Shown piece after piece: positions 57,056-64,000 of a DNA stretch of 64,000 nt. Every line of letters starts with the position of its first letter. The first letter of the stretch is position 1. Under the pieces are notes generated by a model, which was not told the origin of the DNA, did not search any database, and saw only the letters and a list, made by a program, of their open reading frames with translations. The DNA is from Wolbachia endosymbiont of Folsomia candida (lineage in GTDB: Bacteria > Pseudomonadota > Alphaproteobacteria > Rickettsiales > Anaplasmataceae). The stretch spans positions 558,001 to 622,000 of the forward strand of contig NZ_CP015510.2 of assembly GCF_001931755.2 (NCBI RefSeq), read 5' to 3'. The position numbers and the translations under genes are program-made.

Positions 57056-60000
57056 ATGGGTGTGAATGAGCAACAATTAACTAATAATGGAGCTACAAGA
57101 GATAATGTTATTCAGCTGTTAAAGATTTTAAAGCAAAGAAATCTTGGCAATGAAATTGATCGAGTAGAAGCGAGAAGATTAATAAATGATATTATCAGTA
57201 CAAGTGAAGATAATGCAGTGGAACTGCGTCGTTCAAGGAGAGGTTTAGGGAAGGGGTTTAAGGAGGGATATCATTGGTTACGCAGATTGATACAGCGACT
57301 AAATACGGAGGAGAATAAAGAGGTGCTAGAAGAGCTGCTAGTCGAAGAAGGAGCTTCTCGGTTGCATGAGTTGGCACACCAAAATGAGAGCAAGGATTTA
57401 GTATGGAAGATTTTAGATAGGATTTTAGAGACTTTGGATGCTTTAGATCCTTTTCGTGGTGTAGGTGATATTGTAGATTTGACAAGACAACCTGGGTTTT
57501 GGGAATGGAATGAAGAACAAGTTCCGAAAGGACACGAAATGGTCATAACTGATACAGGCGATATTATATATCAGCTTAAAAAACCAAGCGAAAAGCAACT
57601 TACAGAAAGACAAAATATTACAACAGAAATTCCACAAGTCTCGAAAGGACAAAATGCTACAACAGCAATGCCTCACGTTACAGAAAGGCAAAATGCTACA
57701 ACACAAATTCCACCACTTACTAGAGTGCAAAATGTTACAACAGCAATGCCTCATGTTACAGAAAGGCAAAATGCTACAACACAAATTCCACCACTTACTA
57801 GAGTGCAAAATGTTACAACAGAAATGCCACTCGTTGCAAAAGGACAAAATGCTACGATAGAAGTTCCGCCAATTGCGAAAGTGCAAAATGTTACAATAGA
57901 AGTGCCGCCAGTTGCAAAAGGGCAAAATGCTACAATAGAAGTTCTGCCAGTTGCAAAAGGACAAAATATTACAACAGCAATGCCTCAAGTTACAGAAAGG
58001 CAAAATGCTACAACACAAATTCCACCAGTCACTAGAGTGCAAAATGTTACAGCAGAAGTCCCGACAATTGCAAAAGGACAAAATGCTACAGCAGAAGTCC
58101 CGACAATCGCAAAAGGACAAAATGCTACAGCAGAAGTGCCGCCAATTGCAAAAGGACAAAATGCTACAGCGGAAGTTCCGCCCATTGCAAAAGTGCAAAA
58201 TGTTACAATAGAAATTCCACCAACTACAGAAATGCCCATAGCAGAAAGGTATAGCAACGCATCTGTGCACTCAGGTGCTGAGCAAGGTGATTTGAATATG
58301 ATAAAGTATTTTGCAGAGAACGGCGCTGATATTAATGCTAAAAATAGTAGAGGTGATACGCTTTTGCACTTAGCTGCTAAGGGAGGTTACTTGGATATAG
58401 TTGAATACCTTGTAGAAAAAGGGGCTGATGTGAATGTGAATGACAGTAATCGCTATAGTCCTTTGCATAGAGCTGTTTTGAAAGGTGAGCTTGATGTAGT
58501 AAAGTACCTTGTAGGAAAAGGAGCTTATGTTAACGTTGAAGGAGGTTATAGTAGAACTACTCCTCTATACAATGCTGCCATGAATGGTAATTTAGATATG
58601 GCAAAGTACCTCATAGAAAAGGGTGCTGATTCCAGGCAAGGTGGTTCTCAAACTTTACTCCTAGCTATTAAAAAAGGGGATCTAGATTTAGTAAAATACC
58701 TTGTGGAAGAAAAAAATGTTGGTGTTAATGCTTGGGTGAATAGAAAGACATTACTACAAACAGCTATAGAAGAAGAGAAATTTGATATTGCAATATTTCT
58801 TGTAGATAAAGGGGCTAATCTTCTTGTTCAAGATTCGGCTGGATATTTTATTTTACATAAAGCTGTAGAAAAAGGCAGTTTAGATTTAGTTAGGTGTATT
58901 GTAGAAAGTAAGGGAATGCATGTCGATATTAGACAAGGCAATGGCATAACTTCTCTTCATGTAGCTGCTGGAAGTGGTAATTTAGATTTGGTAAAATATC
59001 TTATAGAAAAAGGAGCTCAGATTAATATTAATCGCTGGGTTGGAACGCCATTGCACGTTGCTGTTAATAAAAATGATTTAGAGGTAGTAAAATATCTTAT
59101 AAATGCAGGAGCTAATGTTAATCTTAAAGATGGTGAAGACAAAACTCCTCTTCATTTGGCTGCTAAGAATGGTAACTTAAGTATAGTCAAGTATCTTATG
59201 AAAAATGGTGCTGATTTAAAAATGACTGATAGTAAAGGTAAAACTCCTCTTCATTTGGCCGCTAAGAATGGTAACTTAAGTATAGTCAAGTATCTTATAG
59301 AAAATGGTGCTGATTCAAAAATTACTGATAGTGAAGGCAAGACTCCTCTGCAAATAGCTGATCAAGACTGTCATTTAGATATAGTTGAACACCTCGCGGA
59401 GAAAGGACAGCAGGTTACAGAAGTGCCACAAATTACCGAAATACAGCGAGTTACAGAAGGACAACAAGTTACAGAGGAGCCACGAGTCACATGTGATGAG
59501 CATGATAATACGTCTTTACATTCAGCTGCTAAGCATGGAAAGTTAGAGAGGGTGAGATGTCTTATACAGGAAGGTACTGATATTAATGTTAGGAGTGAAA
59601 GAGGTTATGCGCCTTATTTATATGAGGGTTTTGATACTACCGTTAGAAATGGAGGAGATTATACACCTTTGCATGAGGCTGTTATTCACGGACACATTCG
59701 TGTAGTTAAATACCTTGTAGAAAATGGAGCTGATATTAATGCTAAAAGTAAAACAGGTCGTACACCTTTGCATTATGCTGTTATGCATGGTGGTATGAGC
59801 TGTTCTGTAAATGGTTCTATAAATTGTCGTTTATACGGTAACTTAGATAAAGTTAAATACCTTGTAGAGAAAGGTGCTGATGTAATGGCTAAAGATGGGA
59901 ACGATAAAACACCTTTAGACATTGCAGGAGGCAATCCAAAAGTCGTTGAATTTCTTTCATCTTATAGGTGCGGAAGACGTAGTCGTCGTGAAGTATCGAA

Positions 60001-60346
60001 TAATTCATGGATGAACAGTGGTGTTAATTGGGTTAAAGGCTTAATATCATCCACAGAGTCTCCAGCTCTACTTACTTCTGGAGAGCATAACAATCATACT
60101 ATTGCAGCCACGCCGGAAATAAACACTACTCTAGTAAATAACACACTGTTATTGGGTATTCTTGCAACCGGTTCACAAAAACTTCCATTACATGAGAACC
60201 TTTTGTCCCCAATTGAACAATCAATGGGGCTGAATAATTTGGATAGAGCTGAAAGAACTCTACGGGAGGCGGAGGAGAAATATGGTCCTAGTTCTCGTCT
60301 TGATGATGTGTTGGTTCATAATAATAAAACTGGGTTACAGAAATGA
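57056..60346 (+). CDS. Ankyrin protein with 13-residue NxT repeats
   Basis: A 1096-residue protein with GAGGAGG before ATG 57056. Residues about 1-180 are a unique domain containing RRSRRG. Residues about 183-395 are 16 tandem units of 13 residues of the type TERQNATTQIPPL, each with an Asn-x-Thr sequon. Ankyrin repeats follow at about 400-780 and 818-967, separated by a short VTE-rich linker. After GRRSRREV comes a C-terminal part of about 120 residues with further NxT sites. It has no classic signal peptide. It is probably a secreted effector; the RxxR sites and sequons would matter only in a eukaryotic secretory pathway, which is inference. Confidence 0.9.
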   Translation: MGVNEQQLTNNGATRDNVIQLLKILKQRNLGNEIDRVEARRLINDIISTSEDNAVELRRSRRGLGKGFKEGYHWLRRLIQRLNTEENKEVLEELLVEEGASRLHELAHQNESKDLVWKILDRILETLDALDPFRGVGDIVDLTRQPGFWEWNEEQVPKGHEMVITDTGDIIYQLKKPSEKQLTERQNITTEIPQVSKGQNATTAMPHVTERQNATTQIPPLTRVQNVTTAMPHVTERQNATTQIPPLTRVQNVTTEMPLVAKGQNATIEVPPIAKVQNVTIEVPPVAKGQNATIEVLPVAKGQNITTAMPQVTERQNATTQIPPVTRVQNVTAEVPTIAKGQNATAEVPTIAKGQNATAEVPPIAKGQNATAEVPPIAKVQNVTIEIPPTTEMPIAERYSNASVHSGAEQGDLNMIKYFAENGADINAKNSRGDTLLHLAAKGGYLDIVEYLVEKGADVNVNDSNRYSPLHRAVLKGELDVVKYLVGKGAYVNVEGGYSRTTPLYNAAMNGNLDMAKYLIEKGADSRQGGSQTLLLAIKKGDLDLVKYLVEEKNVGVNAWVNRKTLLQTAIEEEKFDIAIFLVDKGANLLVQDSAGYFILHKAVEKGSLDLVRCIVESKGMHVDIRQGNGITSLHVAAGSGNLDLVKYLIEKGAQININRWVGTPLHVAVNKNDLEVVKYLINAGANVNLKDGEDKTPLHLAAKNGNLSIVKYLMKNGADLKMTDSKGKTPLHLAAKNGNLSIVKYLIENGADSKITDSEGKTPLQIADQDCHLDIVEHLAEKGQQVTEVPQITEIQRVTEGQQVTEEPRVTCDEHDNTSLHSAAKHGKLERVRCLIQEGTDINVRSERGYAPYLYEGFDTTVRNGGDYTPLHEAVIHGHIRVVKYLVENGADINAKSKTGRTPLHYAVMHGGMSCSVNGSINCRLYGNLDKVKYLVEKGADVMAKDGNDKTPLDIAGGNPKVVEFLSSYRCGRRSRREVSNNSWMNSGVNWVKGLISSTESPALLTSGEHNNHTIAATPEINTTLVNNTLLLGILATGSQKLPLHENLLSPIEQSMGLNNLDRAERTLREAEEKYGPSSRLDDVLVHNNKTGLQK
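57602..58230 (+). repeat. Tandem 39-bp coding repeats
   Basis: Sixteen copies of a 39-bp unit encode 13-residue repeats of the type xx[GRV]QN[AVI]T[TIA]x[IVM]Px[VIL]. Some neighbours are nearly identical (57690-57767 and 57768-57830 share a 26-residue pair), showing recent duplication. Opposite-strand frames through this tract are open only because of the periodicity. Confidence 0.95.
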
Positions 60347-60405
60347 CTTTTATTATTGTGATTATAGTTGCTCTGCTTATTTTCTTTGATCGTTCTTTAG
60401 GTTAG
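60343..60405 (+). CDS. Possible 20-residue membrane micropeptide
   Basis: ATG 60343 overlaps the ankyrin stop as ATGA and opens a 20-residue frame reading MTFIIVIIVALLIFFDRSLG. A single hydrophobic span followed by a charged end is typical of small membrane peptides, and the overlap would allow translational coupling. It is too short to be sure. Confidence 0.4.
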   Translation: MTFIIVIIVALLIFFDRSLG

Positions 60406-60419
60406 TGTAGGACATTGTA

Positions 60420-60459
60420 TCCATTCAGAGATGAGTTTTTATCATTCTTCTGAATGGGT
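60420..60459 (+). terminator. Hairpin after the large ankyrin gene
   Basis: CCATTCAGA and TCTGAATGG pair perfectly over 9 bp around a loop of about 19 bases, some 75 bases past the ankyrin stop. The T-rich part is in the loop rather than after the stem, so this may be a processing or stabilising hairpin. Confidence 0.4.
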
Positions 60460-60562
60460 ACAAAATTAGACATTCTGCTGCGAAGTGATGAATCAAATAA
60501 AGGACAATTTCTCAGTAATTAATTCATTAAGAATAACTATAAATCACGCTGGCTTTATAAAA

Positions 60563-61222
60563 CTACCTTAATTTATAGTCGTTAACGATAAATTTAAATG
60601 GTATTATGCCACTCAGAGTTGCCTGTATATTCGGTAAAGTAAAGCTGATTTCAACAACCTGATCTTTCATCTTCTTATTTTGCTCAATTTTGAAAACTAC
60701 AGTAGCATTTCCAGCAAATGTCATCAAGTCCTTGGTTGATCGGTCAATAAATAATTTTACTACATTTATATTGGCAATTTTCTTTTGAGATGAATTAGCT
60801 TCGTTATTTATTCTATCTTGAAAACTTTGATAGATTTTATGTATGGAATTGTTTTTTATGAAATTTATTTGGTACTCTGATTCAACAATTTTATTCGACT
60901 CGTATATTTCAACATATTTGCCCACTAAGTAACTTGCTATTGAATCATACTCATCCTCCTTGTGAGTAGTACTAAGCTTATGCATTACAGAAAATTCATC
61001 TTCTGTGTGATCCATATACTTAACAAAATTTAAATCTTTTTTAATAGGAAATAACAGGTATATATTAAGCAGCAATAAACATAAGCATATCAGAAGAAAT
61101 GACCCTATTAGTGCAATCCAAGACCTTTCTGCCACACAAAATAAATACCTATTGCAATACCATTCAACTGATTTGTTGAAATAGCTTTTGTTTTTTACTG
61201 ATTCAAACAATTTATCTTCCAT
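60563..61222 (-). CDS. virB8: VirB8-family type IV secretion protein, orphan copy
   Basis: A 219-residue protein with one membrane span (about 33-58, LIGSFLLICLCLLLLNIYLL) after a short cytoplasmic start (YFNKSVEWYCNRYLFCVAER), then a periplasmic domain, as in VirB8. The order of helices and strands fits, including the late strand VEISFTLPNI. VirB8 is an inner-membrane scaffold of the type IV secretion system. Rickettsiales often carry more than one copy. None of the other vir genes is nearby, so this is probably the second paralog, away from the main clusters. Confidence 0.85.
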   Translation of the reverse strand: MEDKLFESVKNKSYFNKSVEWYCNRYLFCVAERSWIALIGSFLLICLCLLLLNIYLLFPIKKDLNFVKYMDHTEDEFSVMHKLSTTHKEDEYDSIASYLVGKYVEIYESNKIVESEYQINFIKNNSIHKIYQSFQDRINNEANSSQKKIANINVVKLFIDRSTKDLMTFAGNATVVFKIEQNKKMKDQVVEISFTLPNIQATLSGIIPFKFIVNDYKLR

Positions 61223-61287
61223 AATACGACACTACAAAGCTCGACTGCATCATTATAACAATAATATGATTAGACACCCTAAAAACT

Positions 61288-62073
61288 TTAAAATATGTCT
61301 AAATTACTTATAGGGTGAAGATCTAGAACACTATCAGGCTTTGCAACAAGGTAAAATTTGTCGCTTTCGCTCATATCCATATTTATTTTTTTCACTTTGA
61401 ATTCTTCTTGCCCATAAATATTACTTTCTGCACTACTATGATAATTACAATAGTTTAAGCGATCCTCATGATCAAAATAACCAAACTCATCAACAAGTGT
61501 TCCCACCTTCCTACCCTTACTGCCATTGGCCAATTCAAATAAATCAGCTGCGTAATTTTGAGATCCAGGTTCAATATCTCCCTCTGCAATTAAAAATGAA
61601 GGTGCATGACTGACATATTCACGGATGTTTGGGTTGAAAATTTTCTTTATACTATTTAAATTTACAAATTTATATTCATCTGAAATGCTAGAATATAGAG
61701 GGTCATATTTTTTATATTCAAAAAATTCACTACCTAAGGAGTTACAAAACATTAATTTATAATTATCATAACCAAATTTCACAACTTTAAGGTAGTGAAA
61801 ATCTCTAGGGATTTTTACTTCTTCCTCTGTGATATGATTGCGTATAACCAACTCGTCATTCAACATACGGTAACCAATTATTGGTAATGTAGCTATACTG
61901 ATTTCATTATTTAGCTTAAGTTTTGCTTCATAAATGCTATTAGGTAGTAGCTCAGCTCCTTTTTTTAAAGTTATTTTCTGATTCGCACCCAATTCTTTTT
62001 GCATACTTAGTATGGCTCTTGTCAGAATTTCTATCGACTGCCATACAGTTAATGAAGAATCATCATCATTCAA
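61288..62073 (-). CDS. Hypothetical protein
   Basis: A 261-residue protein with no signal peptide or membrane span. It is beta-rich with many aromatic residues (FGYDNYKLMFCNSLGSEFFEY) and ends HPISNLDIF. The only in-frame start before the body of the protein is TTG 62073, with no clear ribosome site; ATG 62004 would remove 23 residues. It lies upstream of virB8 on the same strand, 65 bp away, so it might share its expression. I do not recognise it. Confidence 0.62.
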   Translation of the reverse strand: MNDDDSSLTVWQSIEILTRAILSMQKELGANQKITLKKGAELLPNSIYEAKLKLNNEISIATLPIIGYRMLNDELVIRNHITEEEVKIPRDFHYLKVVKFGYDNYKLMFCNSLGSEFFEYKKYDPLYSSISDEYKFVNLNSIKKIFNPNIREYVSHAPSFLIAEGDIEPGSQNYAADLFELANGSKGRKVGTLVDEFGYFDHEDRLNYCNYHSSAESNIYGQEEFKVKKINMDMSESDKFYLVAKPDSVLDLHPISNLDIF

Positions 62074-62264
62074 GTTATATACTTTAAATATTAAATTAAT
62101 AAGATTTTATCATAAATTTATGTTAAAAGTATTATATTCCATAAATTTCTTTTTATGATGAATTTCTTTCACAAACCAGCAGATGTAAGAACGCTTAACT
62201 AAGCAAGAAAAAACGTAAGGTGTTATACCTCTTTCAAAATTTTTAGGAGAGCTAAAACTGTTAA

Positions 62265-62384
62265 TTTGCTTCTGTAGTCTATCGTTTTATTGTAGGGAAC
62301 TTGCTTGATAAAGACATGCTAATTGATCCAAAAAATGAAATCACTTCATATGGTTTAGAAGTAAAAGTAAGTTATAATTTTTAA
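62265..62384 (+). pseudogene. C-terminal relic of a Wsp-type outer-membrane protein
   Basis: An open frame without a start ends in SYGLEVKVSYNF and stop at 62382-62384. It matches the terminal beta strand pattern of the intact neighbour (SHGLEIGVKYSF at the 63828 end), and VVYRFIVGNLL fits the strand before it. It is the remains of a third tandem copy. Confidence 0.75.
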
Positions 62385-62509
62385 TCTTAATATAACAGGT
62401 TTTAAGCTCGATAGTAAATTTTCATATAATTTAACTCCATCATTATATTATTTTTAATATAAAATATGTATATTTATACATTATATATATTTTTTATATG
62501 GAGAATTAT

Positions 62510-63133
62510 ATGAAAGTAAAAAGATTGTTTACTTTAGCTGCATTGCTCACTTCATCTTTAGCAGGTGCAATTGATTTAGAAAATAAATACTATGCAGGTT
62601 TGAACTTTGGTGGTCAATATTCTTTCCGCTCTGGTGGCAGCTTGAGTTATCGTCCTAATGTTCTTATTGGCTATCATTATGAAAAAAGCTCTAAGTTAGA
62701 ACTTGAGATTAATGGTGATGTTGAATCATTAAAACATTTTACAATTGGTTTCTTAGGAAACTACCGTTATTATCCTGACTTTAAAATCGATCCTGTTACT
62801 CTGTATGTTAGTGCTGGACTTGGAGCAGGTTACACAAAAGGTGGAGTGTCAAGTACAAGCGTAACAGGTGATGGTGGGACAACAGCGACAAAGGAAGAGC
62901 CAGCTAAAGTTACAGTTCCAGTTGTGTATGCTGGTGAAACTGTAGCTGATGGTACATCTATGATAGACAAGGTACTTGGTTATTTTTTCTACAAACTGAA
63001 GGTTGGTGTTGATTATGAATTCACCCCACAGATAGTTGGTGCAGTTGGCATTAACGTTGGTGGTTCAGTGCATAGTCTAATAAAATTAAATCCAGGCACA
63101 GGAATAGAACTAGGAATACGTTATAATTTTTAA
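62510..63133 (+). CDS. Wsp-family outer-membrane protein
   Basis: A 207-residue beta-barrel protein of the surface-antigen family. The start is ATG 62510 with GGAG before it, giving a signal peptide KRLFTLAALLTSSLAGA. Alternating strands (YYAGLNFGGQYSF, KLELEINGDVESL, TIGFLGNYRYYP, LYVSAGLGAGYTKG) end in a terminal Phe (GIELGIRYNF), the signal for barrel assembly. A Thr/Gly/Glu/Val-rich loop between about 118 and 155 is the likely exposed variable region. It has a tandem paralog downstream and a relic upstream. Confidence 0.9.
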   Translation: MKVKRLFTLAALLTSSLAGAIDLENKYYAGLNFGGQYSFRSGGSLSYRPNVLIGYHYEKSSKLELEINGDVESLKHFTIGFLGNYRYYPDFKIDPVTLYVSAGLGAGYTKGGVSSTSVTGDGGTTATKEEPAKVTVPVVYAGETVADGTSMIDKVLGYFFYKLKVGVDYEFTPQIVGAVGINVGGSVHSLIKLNPGTGIELGIRYNF

Positions 63134-63249
63134 TGCGAGCATTAAAAATTAAGCACTATAGCGAGTTTTTATATAATTTAGCTTCTTGATTGCATTGTTT
63201 TTAATATCATATATACTGATTGCGGTATATATGTTATGTGGAAAATGGT

Positions 63250-63828
63250 GTGAAGATAAAAAAATTGTTCACTTTTGCTATATTACTTTCTAATTCTTTA
63301 ATACAGCAATGTCTTGCGGCTGATTTAGAAAATGATTTCACTAATTCGGAAAAAATTTTCTATATAGGTGCTAATATTAGTACCACAGGTGCACTATGTT
63401 GTAATGATGAAACTTTAAGAGATAGCTTTAGAGGTAGCCTTGTTGGCGGTTATAACTATACAGAAAACGCTAAAGCTGAGCTTGAAGTTATGTTTGGTAG
63501 TCCTAAAGAGGACAGTTATATTGTTAATTTACTTGCAGGGTTACGTTGTACCTATAAGATCGAGAATATAGATCTTACTCCATATTTTGGGGTTGGTATG
63601 GGTGTTGGTATAAATAAAATAGATGAATGTAACCCAGAAGGTTCTTTTTGTTTCTTTTTAGCGCACCAGATAAAAATTGGTGTGGAATATCCAATAACCT
63701 CAGAAATAACTATTTCTGGCGGCTATCGCCTGATTGGAGGGCAAAGGTTTAGTAAAGAACTTCTTAAATCCAGATCAGAGGGCAAAATTTCACATGGATT
63801 AGAAATAGGAGTAAAGTATAGTTTTTAA
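63250..63828 (+). CDS. Wsp-family outer-membrane protein, diverged paralog
   Basis: A 192-residue beta-barrel protein, with signal peptide KLFTFAILLSNSLIQQCLA. The start is probably GTG 63250, which aligns with the ATG of the preceding paralog; the frame extends to TTG 63220. Strands such as SLVGGYNYTENAKAELEVMF and TPYFGVGMGVGINK are followed by the terminal GLEIGVKYSF. It has cysteines (ALCCNDE and ECNPEGSFCFF) that its neighbour lacks, so its loops may be cross-linked. The upstream 40 bases resemble those of the first copy. Confidence 0.85.
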   Translation: MKIKKLFTFAILLSNSLIQQCLAADLENDFTNSEKIFYIGANISTTGALCCNDETLRDSFRGSLVGGYNYTENAKAELEVMFGSPKEDSYIVNLLAGLRCTYKIENIDLTPYFGVGMGVGINKIDECNPEGSFCFFLAHQIKIGVEYPITSEITISGGYRLIGGQRFSKELLKSRSEGKISHGLEIGVKYSF

Positions 63829-64000
63829 TACTATGCAGTAAAACTCAAGCTTTTTCATTTAGTACAATCTAATAGAACACTGTTCATTTAGATTCGTGAC
63901 TTAAGATAATAGATATTGGATCTTATATGTTGAATATCATGTTTCTGAAAACTATGTTAAGTATTATCTAATTAATAGTGCATACTGATAAAAAATTTAA
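63829..64000. other. AT-rich end of window
   Basis: No gene, repeat or RNA can be supported in these 172 bases, which are non-coding and AT-rich. Confidence 0.5.

Noticed and set aside
57602..58230. Regular repeats that might be a CRISPR array
   Set aside because: The 39-bp units are contiguous, with no unique spacers, and encode a protein repeat. No cas genes are present.
57443..58270. A 275-codon minus-strand open frame rich in Cys and Trp
   Set aside because: It is antisense to the 13-residue repeats and is open only because of the repeat period. It has no ribosome site, and the plus-strand gene explains the sequence.

Overview
The window is about 64 kb of AT-rich bacterial chromosome and reads as Wolbachia, most likely an arthropod strain (supergroup A/B type). 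This is inferred from gene content: many ankyrin-repeat genes, Wsp-type outer-membrane proteins, an orphan VirB8, Wolbachia-style insertion sequences, and short palindromes inserted in frame in housekeeping genes. I see no prophage WO structural genes and no recognisable cytoplasmic-incompatibility pair.

Layout: 1-7.3 kb is accessory: a large gene running off the left edge, a beta-rich hypothetical gene lying between a broken copy of the der start and intact der, an IS481-type element, and two tandem paralogous membrane-protein genes. 7.4-12.2 kb is housekeeping (pyrC, mnmG, a degenerate suhB-like gene, efp). 12.5-19.5 kb has two ankyrin genes, iscS and small hypotheticals. 19.7-23.1 kb has gltX followed by a compact cassette (two tandem precursor-like peptides plus a radical SAM/SPASM maturase) bounded on its far side by a decayed second copy of the gltX 3' end. 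23.2-30.3 kb is a nusA-infB-rbfA-ubiA-ABC exporter run. 30.3-35.2 kb has an ankyrin gene, tpiA, tRNA-Thr and a three-gene set resembling the PilM/N-PilO-PilP inner-membrane platform. 35.5-37.9 kb is a proline-rich protein with WH2-like actin-binding motifs. 38-51.6 kb mixes housekeeping genes (proS, acpS, tsaB, eno, obg), ABC transporters and a dicarboxylate symporter with hypothetical membrane and effector-like genes. 51.7-52.9 kb is a frameshifted IS4-type element. 53-64 kb has small hypotheticals, pheT, an RDD protein, a 1096-residue ankyrin protein with 16 NxT-bearing 13-residue repeats, a VirB8 paralog and a tandem cluster of outer-membrane proteins with one relic.

The strongest candidates for an undescribed system are the radical SAM cassette, whose two peptides share a His-x-Asn-Val-Cys-aromatic-x-Asp core suited to cyclophane formation, and the WH2/polyproline protein, which is laid out like a WASP or RickA type actin nucleation promoter. 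A second theme is selfish DNA in essential genes: palindromes or insertions that keep the frame open in mnmG, rbfA, tsaB, pheT (twice) and acpS, and an IS and a MITE-like element that each landed inside members of the same palindrome family with visible target duplications.
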